Positions 4,734 to 12,442 of a DNA stretch of 13,024 nucleotides are shown here, piece by piece; position 1 is the first letter of the stretch; each line of letters begins with the position of its first letter. A program made the translations under genes and the position numbers. The stretch spans positions 1 to 13,024 of the forward strand of contig DORE01000141.1 in the NCBI GenBank assembly GCA_003514305.1, given 5' to 3'. The DNA is from Gammaproteobacteria bacterium. Lineage in GTDB: Bacteria; Pseudomonadota; Gammaproteobacteria; Pseudomonadales; Pseudohongiellaceae. Under the pieces are notes generated by a model. The model worked only from the letters and a program-made list of their open reading frames with translations, ran no database searches and had not been told where the DNA came from.

Positions 4734-7700
4734 ATGGAAAATATCGAACGTATTCAGCTGTTATCCAGCACGGAAGTCGAAGAGTTATATGCTCGCCCAG
4801 AATTCAATACCCATGAACAAAGCCTGTATTTTTCATTAAGTCCGACAGAACGCGCCGCGCTTGAGCAGTTTCGCAATACCCAGACCCGTATCCACTTCAT
4901 CCTGCAATTGGGTTATTTCAAGGCCAAGCAGCAGTTTTTTAACTATTCGCTCGATGAGGTCAGTGCCGATGTTGAATATATCGTTGCAACCTATTACAAC
5001 GGTGCAGATGCGGCACAGTTCACCGGAAACCTCTCTCGTGAATATTCGCGTAAGCAACGCCAGGCGATACTGTCACTTTTCGACTACCGAAGCTGGTCGC
5101 CTCAATTTAGAGCTGAAATAGAATCCCACATCGGTCTGTTATTACGCTATTACCCCAAAGGGCACAGTGCTTTCCGGCAGTTGCTCGCGTTTTTCGATCA
5201 CCAGAATTTAATCATTCCGTCCTATCGAACGTTCCAGGACATGTTCAGCCGCGCCTTTGCCGCCGAGGAACAGCGGTTAAATAACGCCATCTCTTCCATA
5301 CCGTCATCAATCAGTGGCCAGCTTATGACGCTGGTGCGGCGAGATGATGGTATCACGGCGCTCAACATCATTCGCGCGGATCAAAAAGACTTTCAGTATA
5401 CGGCGGTCAAATCGGAAGTGGACAAAGCCTTGCGGATTGAGGAGTTGTACGAGTTTGCGAACGGTTTTATTCCGTCTCTGGGGTTGTCAAAGAATGCCGT
5501 TCGCTACTATGCCGATGTTGCCGAACAGTATGCCGCATCCCGCTTACGTCGGCTGAGCAAACCGCAAAAATGGCTCTATGCTTTGTGCTTTGTTTACCAC
5601 CGCTACCAACAGATTATGGATAATCTGATCGTTAGTTTTTGCTATCACACCCGCGCCATTATGGACGCCGGCAAGACCTACGCCTCAATGGCTCATATGG
5701 AGCACAGCTCCAAGGTGGTGACCGACTTTCCCAAGCTGGCCAAGTTTTTGAAGTGGTTCCCAAATCGAAACCCCAACATGAGTCAGGATGAACTGAATGA
5801 AGCAGCCTACAGCATGTTGCCCAAAGAGCAGTTTTCAGCCATGGCAGAGTTTCTGGAAGGCAAATCTTTCGATAAGAAAGCCGCCTTGTGGGAGTACTAT
5901 GGAAAATCTTCTCGCATATTTGCACTGTATCTTCGCCCGATATTTACAACAGTCAAGCTGGAGTACTACAAGGAAAACAGCTACATCGGCGAATTGATCA
6001 ATCTACTGAAAGCGCATTATGCCAGCGGGAAAAGTCCATCGGATTTAAAAATTTGTGATGACCTGGGGTTTACCATCCCCAAAAACATGAATCAATATTT
6101 GAAGCGGGAACCGAATGACACGCACATCGATCCGTACCTGTTCGAGTTCTTTGTTTACCAGAAAATTTATCATGAGATTGACCGTGGCCGTCTCTATTGC
6201 AATGACAGTGTCTCTTACTGTGATATCGATACCGATCTGGTGGACGACGCACTGGTAGACGATGTTGAGAAGATCGCGGCGGAGTTTGGTTATCCCAAGA
6301 TACCCATCTACTGTGATCAGCGACTTGAGGAGGCGCTTCAGGAGCTGAACAACGCCTGGGAGCGAACGACTCACAATATCCGTGAGAATAATAATCATGG
6401 ATTCAGTGTTCGAGAAACCAAGACCGGACAACAACACTGGAGTTTGCTCTATGACAGTGTTGAAAAGCTGGATGATGCGTTCTTTAAAAACCTGCCCAAG
6501 GTGGACATTGCCAGTATTGTCATGTTCATCGGCGATCGGATTGGAATGTGGAGCGCATTTACCCACATGAAAGATCGCTACACCAAGCGGAAAAAACCGC
6601 TGCCTCTGGCGATCAACGCCTGCTTGTTATCAGAGGCGTTTGGGTTCGGTACATTGAAAATGGCTGATATGTCTGACCTGGAAATCAGCCAGTTACGTGC
6701 AATGCGGGAGGATTTCGTGCGGGTGGATACGCTATGCGCCGCCAATGAAATTGTCAGTAACCACATTCATTCGCTTCCCATATTTAATCAGTGGAATTTG
6801 ATGGATGAGAAAGTACTAGCGGATGCGGATGGACAAAAATTTGCGACCACAGACAGTACAATTCAATCCCGTTACTCCAGGAAGCACCTTGGCAAAGGCC
6901 GTGGTATCTCACTCTACACGCTGCTCGCCAACTATGTGGCAGTTAATGCGAAAAATATCGGCCTGAACGAGTACGAAGGACATTCGCTGTACGATATGAT
7001 CTACAACAACAAAACCGATATTGATATCCACATGGTGACCGGTGATAACCATTCATTGAACAAGCTGAATTTTGTCACGCTGGATTCCATCGACGTGGAT
7101 TATGTCCCCAGCATCAAAAATGTGCGAGACGCTGCTGACGATATCTATACCGCTGAACCGTTAGACTATGACACCGGAATCCTCAAACCCAAGGGCGTGA
7201 TCAATGTTGATCGTATCCGCTCACAACGTCGAGGTGTCATGCGGGTATTACTTTCACTCATCATGCAGGAGAACACCCAGAGCAATATCATCCGTAAGCT
7301 CAACTCACATGCCCGTTATGCCAGGCTCAAAGCCGCGCTGTTTGAATATAATACCATCTTCAAGAGTATCCATGTTCTCAATCTGATTGACGATATGGAG
7401 CTCAGGAAAGCAATCCGAAGCGCCCGTAATCGCACAGAGGCCTACCATCAGCTTCAGAGCAATATCCGGAAGACTTATAACGGCATCTTTCAAGGCAAAA
7501 GAATCGTCGAAAACCGGGTCAGTGCCCATGCTGCCAGGTTAATCGCCAACTGTATCGTGGCCTACAACAGCATGATCTTGAATGCCGTGTACCAAAGGAT
7601 GCTGGCCAACGGCGCGCCTCAAGCGGTCATCGATGAATTTATCCGGATTTCACCGATTGCCTGGACACATACGTTATTTACAGGTCGGTATAACTTCAAG

Positions 7701-7796
7701 AAAAGCAGCGGGAAAATTGATGTAGACGCGATGGCAAGGATATTGGAGGATCATGTGAAACAGCATTTTTGGCGTGACGATGGGCCTCAGAATTGA
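4734..7796 (+). CDS. tnpA: Tn3-family transposase TnpA
   Basis: The product is 1020 residues, close to the usual 1000 for the family. The N-terminal region (about 1-170, LSSTEVEELY...LSPTERAALEQF) is the DUF4158-type DNA-binding domain. The catalytic core occupies about 590-985. Candidate DDE residues are D699 (ADGQKF), D771 (VTGDNHSLN) and E902 (RTEAYHQL); their spacings of 72 and 131 agree with the DDE triad of Tn4430-type enzymes. The second Asp sits in GDNH rather than the common DTHG. The frame is intact, so the protein may be functional. It binds the 38-base terminal repeats and performs replicative transposition (family knowledge). No Shine-Dalgarno is obvious before ATG 4734, and the gene follows the toxin by 40 bases. 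The terminal repeat lies 20 bases after the stop. No resolvase gene is in view. Confidence 0.97.
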   Translation: MENIERIQLLSSTEVEELYARPEFNTHEQSLYFSLSPTERAALEQFRNTQTRIHFILQLGYFKAKQQFFNYSLDEVSADVEYIVATYYNGADAAQFTGNLSREYSRKQRQAILSLFDYRSWSPQFRAEIESHIGLLLRYYPKGHSAFRQLLAFFDHQNLIIPSYRTFQDMFSRAFAAEEQRLNNAISSIPSSISGQLMTLVRRDDGITALNIIRADQKDFQYTAVKSEVDKALRIEELYEFANGFIPSLGLSKNAVRYYADVAEQYAASRLRRLSKPQKWLYALCFVYHRYQQIMDNLIVSFCYHTRAIMDAGKTYASMAHMEHSSKVVTDFPKLAKFLKWFPNRNPNMSQDELNEAAYSMLPKEQFSAMAEFLEGKSFDKKAALWEYYGKSSRIFALYLRPIFTTVKLEYYKENSYIGELINLLKAHYASGKSPSDLKICDDLGFTIPKNMNQYLKREPNDTHIDPYLFEFFVYQKIYHEIDRGRLYCNDSVSYCDIDTDLVDDALVDDVEKIAAEFGYPKIPIYCDQRLEEALQELNNAWERTTHNIRENNNHGFSVRETKTGQQHWSLLYDSVEKLDDAFFKNLPKVDIASIVMFIGDRIGMWSAFTHMKDRYTKRKKPLPLAINACLLSEAFGFGTLKMADMSDLEISQLRAMREDFVRVDTLCAANEIVSNHIHSLPIFNQWNLMDEKVLADADGQKFATTDSTIQSRYSRKHLGKGRGISLYTLLANYVAVNAKNIGLNEYEGHSLYDMIYNNKTDIDIHMVTGDNHSLNKLNFVTLDSIDVDYVPSIKNVRDAADDIYTAEPLDYDTGILKPKGVINVDRIRSQRRGVMRVLLSLIMQENTQSNIIRKLNSHARYARLKAALFEYNTIFKSIHVLNLIDDMELRKAIRSARNRTEAYHQLQSNIRKTYNGIFQGKRIVENRVSAHAARLIANCIVAYNSMILNAVYQRMLANGAPQAVIDEFIRISPIAWTHTLFTGRYNFKKSSGKIDVDAMARILEDHVKQHFWRDDGPQN

Positions 7797-7816
7797 TGAT
7801 AAATTGGTCGTTTATG

Positions 7817-7854
7817 CAAACTTGTCAAATTTGTCGGTTCTTCCACAGGACCCC
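7817..7854 (-). repeat. Tn3-family terminal inverted repeat (right end)
   Basis: Read from the right, the end begins GGGGTCCTGTGGAAG and continues as an A/T-rich stretch, with GACAAG at positions 29-34. The GGGG start and 38-base length are typical of Tn3-family ends. The outermost base is 7854 and the interior lies to the left, toward tnpA. The next five bases, TTATA (7855-7859), are the right copy of the expected 5-base target duplication. The left copy is not in the window. Confidence 0.85.
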
Positions 7855-7887
7855 TTATAGAGTTTGTAGCGCGCTTCACTATCGCAT

Positions 7888-8283
7888 TCATTCTTCTTTG
7901 CCGTTTGTCGCAACTTTGTAAGTTCCCCAGAACATCTCCGGTAACACGCAAACCAGTGGTGTACCGATCAGTAAAGAGAGTCCTAATCCGTTAAAGGTGA
8001 GCCATTGTATCCACTGCATCCCAATGCCTAATGCCAACATGGCGGAACCCAGAAAAAATGGCCCGCTGAAAAAACAATGCATTCGCCCACATTGACTCGC
8101 ATTTCTTAAACAGGCATATCCCATCCAACTTAAAGCGATCGCCCAGATACTGCCGGTCATCCACGGTGCAAGTTGCATCATGCCGGTAATCACTATGAGT
8201 ATCGCTGGCAATACCCAGGTGAGAATAAATCGGCCTTTATTGGCTACCCAGTCGTGGGGGCCGGTTTCACATTTCTCTGACAT
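7888..8283 (-). CDS. four-segment membrane protein with CGRxHC motif, last gene of the mer operon
   Basis: The product is 131 residues with about four hydrophobic segments (roughly 18-36, 41-58, 73-90 and 97-115). Between the second and third segments lies C58 x6 C65 GRMH C70, a compact Cys/His cluster well placed for metal binding at the membrane face. C5 and C112 add possible ligands. It is not MerE, MerF, MerT or MerC by length or motif, and I do not recognise a named family. The Shine-Dalgarno is excellent (AAAGGAG, 7 bases before the ATG), and the gene follows merD by 23 bases on the same strand. A role in Hg(II) uptake or handling is inferred from operon position and the paired cysteines. 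Its stop is only 33 bases from the transposon end, so any native terminator or further mer gene may have been displaced. Confidence 0.8.
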   Translation of the reverse strand: MSEKCETGPHDWVANKGRFILTWVLPAILIVITGMMQLAPWMTGSIWAIALSWMGYACLRNASQCGRMHCFFSGPFFLGSAMLALGIGMQWIQWLTFNGLGLSLLIGTPLVCVLPEMFWGTYKVATNGKEE

Positions 8284-8306
8284 CGTATACTCCTTTGTTA
8301 TGGCGA

Positions 8307-8741
8307 TCAGGCCAGTTGGCGCAGCTCCGACAGCTGTGAATCCAATGCCTGCAAGTAAGCCTGGCGTTCATCAATTTTGGTTTGCAGTTCGCGCATGGCG
8401 GCTTCACAGGCTTGCTGGTCGCCTTCGTTGATGGCGTAGAGCAAGGGTTTTATATCCAGGATCAGCAGGCCCGCCGCACGCGCTGCGCGAATGAAGCGCA
8501 GCCGGTTTAAAGCGCATTGATTGTATAAACCGAAACCACCCGCGGAATGCTCTGGGCAAAGTACCAAATTTTCCAAGACGTAATTCCTGACGGTATGCAC
8601 TGTGGTTTGCGCGGCTTTCGCCAGTTGCGAGATCGTCAGGGGAAATTCGAGTGCCTGCCCATCGGCATCCATGAATGCCGCAAAGTCGGGGATCACCTCA
8701 AAGTATCGTGACACATCTTTTGACACGGCGGCTTTTGACAT
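8307..8741 (-). CDS. merD: MerD-like regulator with N-terminal extension
   Basis: ATG 8741 gives 144 residues. GGAG 8 bases upstream supports this start over the longer open frame, which would overlap the EAL gene. Residues 35-62 (ISQLAKAAQTTVHTVRNYVLENL) are a MerR-type helix-turn-helix. The following GGFGLYNQCALNRLRFIRAARAAGL matches the MerD pattern (GGYGLFDDAAL...FVRAAFEAG). A C-terminal coiled coil (about 105-140) completes the family layout. The Hg-binding cysteine triad of MerR is absent, as in MerD, which antagonises MerR at the mer operator once mercury is gone (family knowledge). Standard MerD is about 120 residues and starts at the helix-turn-helix, so about 33 N-terminal residues here are extra. 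The gene lies 19 bases after the EAL gene, within the operon. Confidence 0.8.
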   Translation of the reverse strand: MSKAAVSKDVSRYFEVIPDFAAFMDADGQALEFPLTISQLAKAAQTTVHTVRNYVLENLVLCPEHSAGGFGLYNQCALNRLRFIRAARAAGLLILDIKPLLYAINEGDQQACEAAMRELQTKIDERQAYLQALDSQLSELRQLA

Positions 8742-8760
8742 GGGTTTGTCTCCGTTCGTT

Positions 8761-9561
8761 TCAAACACTGCGGCCTGGCCACAACGCTTCAGTCGTTTCG
8801 GCATCGGCTGGCCGCGCCAGCCGATAGCCATGTAATACATCACAGCCAAGCTTCTCTAAAAGTTGTTGTTGAGTGGCCGTCTCAACCCCTTCCGCGACGA
8901 TGGATAAATTCAGGTTATGGCCAAGGGTGATGACGCTTTCGGTAATGGCGCGATCCTTTGGCTCGGTTGTCATATGCGTGACAAAGGTTTTGTCGATTTT
9001 TAGGCGGGTCACTGGGCAGCATTGCAAGCGTGCCAGCGACGAACTCCCGGTACCAAAATCGTCGATGGACAGGCGAATGCCCAGCGCCTGGCAGCGATGC
9101 AGGTTTTCGATCAGGATTGGCGTATCCTCCAGGGCCAGTGTTTCGGGTAATTCCAGTTCCAATGCCGGAGCAGGCAGTCCCGTATCACGCAATATCCTGG
9201 CAAGGTCTTCGACAAAGTCAGGTTGGTGGATTTGTAAGGCAGAGACGTTGATCGCGATGATACCCTCGGGTAAACCGCGTTGACGCCAATGCATCATCTG
9301 TTGACAGGCCGCCCGTAAGACAAACGCGCCCAGTTCCAGAATTAATCCGCTTTGTTCGGCAACGGGAATAAAGGTGTCTGACTGGATCAATCCTTCAGTT
9401 GGATGTTGCCAGCGAATGAGCGTTTCAGCGCCTTCCCAGCATTGGTGTTGAACATCCCATAGAGGCTGGTAAAAAGGAACGAATTCACCCTTGTTCAATC
9501 CATCCGCCAACGCATTGACCGTTGGGGCTGTCAGTGAATGCGTGGCGGGTGCCGTTCCCAT
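8761..9561 (-). CDS. EAL-domain protein (cyclic-di-GMP phosphodiesterase family) within the mer operon
   Basis: ATG 9561 follows AGGAGAGGG and gives 266 residues. An in-frame TTG at 9585 would overlap merA. Nearly the whole chain is one EAL domain: the signature is GAETLIRWQHP (E46-T47-L48 for E-A-L), then NVS (N105), ELELPE (135-140), IDDFGTGSSS (D167, D168), LKID (K188), and AEGVE (E224, E227). The usual QGY near the end is HGY (H244). Most metal- and substrate-binding residues are present, so c-di-GMP hydrolysis is possible, but the EAL to ETL and Q to H changes leave activity open. There is no membrane segment or sensor domain. It begins 11 bases after merA and ends 19 bases before merD. 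Tn21/Tn501-type mer operons carry an EAL-like urf2 after merE; here the gene precedes merD. Confidence 0.9.
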   Translation of the reverse strand: MGTAPATHSLTAPTVNALADGLNKGEFVPFYQPLWDVQHQCWEGAETLIRWQHPTEGLIQSDTFIPVAEQSGLILELGAFVLRAACQQMMHWRQRGLPEGIIAINVSALQIHQPDFVEDLARILRDTGLPAPALELELPETLALEDTPILIENLHRCQALGIRLSIDDFGTGSSSLARLQCCPVTRLKIDKTFVTHMTTEPKDRAITESVITLGHNLNLSIVAEGVETATQQQLLEKLGCDVLHGYRLARPADAETTEALWPGRSV

Positions 9562-9572
9562 ACTGCCCTCTC

Positions 9573-11210
9573 CTATCCTGCACAACAGGACAGTTCTTTG
9601 ACATCCTTGTTAAAGGTTTGCGCGCAGAGCTTCAAACCTTCCACCATGGTGAGGTAAGGGAAAAGCTGGTCGGCTAATTCCGTCACCGTCATACGGTTGC
9701 GGATGGCTAAAGCCGCACTCTGGATCAGTTCGCCGCCTTCGTGAGCCAGGATCTGCGCGCCTAGCAACAACCCCGTTTCCTTCTCTGTGACCAGTTTGAT
9801 AAAACCGTCGGTTTCAAAGTTGGCTAACGCACGTGGGACATTTTCCATACCCAGTACGCGGCTGTCGGTCTCAATATCCTGAGCCCTGGCTTGCTCCTCG
9901 GTCAGTCCGACGGTAGCCACCTGTGGATCGGTAAAGATCACGGCGGGCATGGTGGACAGATCCAGTTTGGCGTTGCCGCCCGTCATATTGATACCAGCAC
10001 GGCTACCGGCGGCCGCGGCGACATAGACAAATTGCGGCATGTTAGAGCAGTCACCGGCAGCGTAAATACCAGCAACATTGGTTTCCATGCGTTCGTTAAC
10101 AACGATTTCGCCCTTTTTGTTGGTGGTGACACCCACCGCGTCCAGATTGAGTTGGCTGGTATTGGCGTGTCGCCCGGTGCTTACCAGCAAACGATCACAA
10201 CTGAGCTCGCCTGCATTAGTGTTCAGGGTGAATTGATTTCCATCGTGGGTCACTTGGGTGGCTTGCGTGTTGTTTAAAACTCGAATGCCTTCTTTTTCAA
10301 AACAGCCCGCCAGTTTTTCACCGATTATGGGGTCTTCACTGTAAAGTAGTGAGTGTCTTGCCAACACGGTGACTTCACTGCCCAATCGTCGGTAAGCCTG
10401 GGCAATTTCTAGCGCCACGACCGATGAACCAATCACCACCAGGTGCTGCGGCAATTCCTCGGCAAACAGCGCTTCGGTAGAGGTCCAGTAAGGCGTTTCG
10501 GCCAGCCCCTCGATGGCAGGAATGGTTGGCGTGGAGCCAGTGGCGATCAGGATTTTATCAGCAAAGATTTCCTGCTCAGTGCCATCATTTTTTCTGACTA
10601 TCAGGGTGTTTGCATTTTTAAATTGCGCCCAACCTTTAAGTAAACTAAGCGCAGGATTTGTCTCTAGAATATTCTGATACTTTGCAGCGCGCAGCTCTTC
10701 GACTCGAGCGGTCTGCTGCTGAGCCAACAAGGCTCGACTCAATTGGGGCGCATGATTTTCCAGTCCGGCAAAGGGATTATTGCGTTGCTGCTGTGCCAAT
10801 TGAGCGGCGCGGATCAAAATTTTTGAGGGTACGCAGCCGACATTCACGCAACAGCCGCCAATCACATCGGCTCCCTCAATAAGAGTGACCTTGGCACCAC
10901 CTTCAGCGGCTTTGATAGCACAGGCAAAAGCGCCGGAACCCGTACCGATAATCGCCACATGTTGAGTTCGGTTGCTTTCTGTGTTGCTGGTATTTTCGTT
11001 GTCACAGTAGGCGTTCGGTGCTGTGTTTTCCGCTAAGGGGTTTTCTTTTGCGGTATAACCCAGGGCTTCAATCGCTCCAATGAGATCGGTTACGCTGACG
11101 TTTTCATAAGATATTTCAACCTTATTCACGCCTTCGATCGCATCGAGCGCTTCTTTAACGTGAGCGACGCAACTTGGACAGGTCATCCCTTCTATCGATA
11201 GTAAGATCAT
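9573..11210 (-). CDS. merA: mercuric reductase MerA
   Basis: The product is 545 residues. The N-terminal metal-binding domain has GMTCPSC (C11, C14). A flexible linker (about 56-82) leads to the pyridine nucleotide-disulfide oxidoreductase core: FAD-binding IIGTGSGAFA (87-96), redox-active CVNVGC (C121, C126) with an extra C120 where Thr is usual, a second dinucleotide fold at VVIGSSVVALEIAQ, and AAGDC in the FAD domain. The C-terminal Hg(II)-binding pair is C542-C543 (LSCCAG). The protein reduces Hg(II) to volatile Hg(0) with NADPH in the cytosol (family knowledge). The N-terminal domain is short: between its second strand and second helix about nine residues are missing relative to Tn501 MerA. 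GAGG lies 7 bases before the ATG. The gene follows merC by 37 bases. Confidence 0.98.
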   Translation of the reverse strand: MILLSIEGMTCPSCVAHVKEALDAIEGVNKVEISYENVSVTDLIGAIEALGYTAKENPLAENTAPNAYCDNENTSNTESNRTQHVAIIGTGSGAFACAIKAAEGGAKVTLIEGADVIGGCCVNVGCVPSKILIRAAQLAQQQRNNPFAGLENHAPQLSRALLAQQQTARVEELRAAKYQNILETNPALSLLKGWAQFKNANTLIVRKNDGTEQEIFADKILIATGSTPTIPAIEGLAETPYWTSTEALFAEELPQHLVVIGSSVVALEIAQAYRRLGSEVTVLARHSLLYSEDPIIGEKLAGCFEKEGIRVLNNTQATQVTHDGNQFTLNTNAGELSCDRLLVSTGRHANTSQLNLDAVGVTTNKKGEIVVNERMETNVAGIYAAGDCSNMPQFVYVAAAAGSRAGINMTGGNAKLDLSTMPAVIFTDPQVATVGLTEEQARAQDIETDSRVLGMENVPRALANFETDGFIKLVTEKETGLLLGAQILAHEGGELIQSAALAIRNRMTVTELADQLFPYLTMVEGLKLCAQTFNKDVKELSCCAG

Positions 11211-11247
11211 TCGTTTTCCTCAAATAGTAGTCAGGCATTGCGTCGTG

Positions 11248-11667
11248 TTAAACAGCACAGCTGTCATCATCACAGCGTTTATTCGCGGGTGAAAAAATAT
11301 CCCAAAGCGATACGGCAACCATCAGACCTAACGCTGAATAGGTGACATAGCTGCTCCAGCCGTATTGGAAAAACGGATAGAGCGATAACAGCAATAAAAT
11401 GGGGCCGACCACACCCAGCGCACTACGGTGCCATTGCCGGTGGCTGAACCAGCCAAGTCCGTTGAGTACCAGGGCAATCCAGGCAAACAACGGTAACAGG
11501 GTATTAACAAACAAACCTTCCCATTGGCTGAGAAAACCCAACCCGACCGCAGCGCCCAGGCTGGCGATGGCCGGGAAACACATGGCGCATCCCATAGCAG
11601 AAACCAGCGCGCCCAATGAGCTAATCTTATCGCCGAAACGGGTCAGTAACTGTATTAGCATTTCCAT
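11248..11667 (-). CDS. merC: mercury transporter MerC
   Basis: The product is 139 residues with four hydrophobic segments (about 16-34, 38-60, 80-98 and 104-125), the MerC layout. The first segment has GCAMCFP (C27, C30), the Hg(II)-binding CxxC-P motif of MerC. The C-terminal tail carries C132 and C137 (KRCDDDSCAV). MerC is an inner-membrane Hg(II) importer that passes the ion to the cytosol, overlapping in function with MerT (family knowledge). The start follows the merP stop by only 3 bases, and its ribosome-binding site AAGGAG is made of the last codons of merP. Translation of the two is therefore probably coupled. Confidence 0.95.
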   Translation of the reverse strand: MEMLIQLLTRFGDKISSLGALVSAMGCAMCFPAIASLGAAVGLGFLSQWEGLFVNTLLPLFAWIALVLNGLGWFSHRQWHRSALGVVGPILLLLSLYPFFQYGWSSYVTYSALGLMVAVSLWDIFSPANKRCDDDSCAV

Positions 11668-11670
11668 GCT

Positions 11671-11949
11671 TTACTCCTTGAGCGTTGATGGATAACCCGC
11701 ATTAGTGGTGGCTTCGGTCAGTGCTTTTACTGTGGTTTTTTCGTCGTCGAATGTGACAACTGCCAATTTGGTTTCAAAGGTGACTTCAGCTTTACTCACA
11801 CCCTCAACATTTTTTAAGGCATTTTTGACCGTAAAGGGGCAGGTCACACAGTTCATGGTTGGAACTTCCAAAGTAACTGTTTTCGGCGCAGCAAAAGCGG
11901 TCAGGCTGGTCAAGGCTAGCAAAGACAACAAGGCAATTTTCTTCATCAT
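11671..11949 (-). CDS. merP: periplasmic mercury-binding protein MerP
   Basis: The product is 92 residues. Residues 1-20 are a signal peptide (MMKK, then a Leu/Ala core, cleavage after AFA). The mature part is a single heavy-metal-associated domain with MNCVTC (C34, C37). The usual GMTC is TMNC here; the two cysteines are kept. The rest (VEGVSKAEVTFETKLAVVTFDDEKT...AGYPS) matches MerP closely. It binds periplasmic Hg(II) and hands it to MerT (family knowledge). CTGGAG precedes two adjacent ATG codons; the second, three bases downstream, is equally possible. merT lies 52 bases upstream and merC 3 bases downstream. Confidence 0.96.
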   Translation of the reverse strand: MMKKIALLSLLALTSLTAFAAPKTVTLEVPTMNCVTCPFTVKNALKNVEGVSKAEVTFETKLAVVTFDDEKTTVKALTEATTNAGYPSTLKE

Positions 11950-12001
11950 TTTCTCCAGTAACGTATTAAGTCATTAATAAAAGTGAGCGGTAAGAAAGTA
12001 T

Positions 12002-12349
12002 TCAGGCAAACCAGACAATCCAATAATTGCTGGTGACTAGCACCAACGCAGTCAGTGCCGTTAACCAAAAGATCACCTGCCGGCGTTTTCGCACTTGAGG
12101 AACTGCACAGGCGGTGCCTGGCTCACAGTCCTCAACGGGGCGATAGACCTTCCAGCCTGCGAAGCCAAATAAGGCTAAAACCAGCAGGATAAAAATGGGA
12201 CGATAAGGTTCTAACAAGGTTAAATTACCAATCCAGGAGCCACTCACGCCTAGCAGCAACAACACGAAAGGACCAGCGCAGCACAGGCCAGCGCCAACAG
12301 CCGCGATAACGCCGCCAATAATAGGTAGATTGGATTCTTTCTGTGACAC
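12002..12349 (-). CDS. merT: mercuric transport protein MerT
   Basis: The product is 115 residues with three membrane segments (about 10-34, 46-66 and 90-113). The first contains the vicinal pair C23-C24 (GAGLCCAGP) that takes Hg(II) from MerP. The cytoplasmic loop after segment two carries the second pair C75 and C81 (DCEPGTAC), proposed to pass Hg(II) to MerA. GFAGWKVYRP before that loop is characteristic of MerT. It is the first structural gene after the mer operator, whose -10 lies about 35 bases upstream. A GGAG-containing ribosome-binding site precedes the ATG. Confidence 0.97.
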   Translation of the reverse strand: MSQKESNLPIIGGVIAAVGAGLCCAGPFVLLLLGVSGSWIGNLTLLEPYRPIFILLVLALFGFAGWKVYRPVEDCEPGTACAVPQVRKRRQVIFWLTALTALVLVTSNYWIVWFA

Positions 12350-12382
12350 GACTTACTCCTCTGATTTCAGTGTATGGAGCAA

Positions 12383-12413
12383 GTGTAATCTCCGTACCGA
12401 TGTACGGAGTCAA
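12383..12413 (-). promoter_or_regulatory. mer promoter and MerR operator
   Basis: On the minus strand, TTGACT (12413-12408) is the -35. A 19-base spacer leads to TTACAC (12388-12383); reading TACACT instead gives a 20-base spacer. The spacer region contains the dyad CTCCGTAC / GTACGGAG around four bases (12390-12409), almost identical to the Tn501/Tn21 mer operator. This is where MerR represses without mercury and activates with it. It lies between merR and merT, which are transcribed in the same direction, so it drives merT onward and not merR. Confidence 0.92.
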
Positions 12414-12442
12414 ACGTTTTTGTGATGCCCGTGTAAAACTAA

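Larger units (their letters stand above)
1..7854. mobile_element. right part of a Tn3-family transposon, probably with cad/czc cargo (left end outside window)
   Basis: The right end at 7854 is well supported by the terminal repeat and tnpA. I searched all GGGG-containing stretches to the left and found no second copy of the GGGGTCC repeat, and no resolvase. The simplest reading is that the left end lies beyond base 1 and that cadR, the CDF gene and the czc-like genes are cargo. The left boundary is inference. The alternative is a transposon that lost its left end, with the cad/czc genes being host or island DNA. Confidence 0.45.

Noticed and set aside
6045..6566. 173-residue minus-strand frame inside tnpA
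   Set aside because: Antisense to an intact, clearly recognised transposase; no start signals.
7861..7885. GC-rich palindrome AGCGCGCT (7868-7875) after the last mer gene, considered as a terminator
   Set aside because: The stem is only a short self-complementary palindrome with no loop and no T-run, so it does not qualify.
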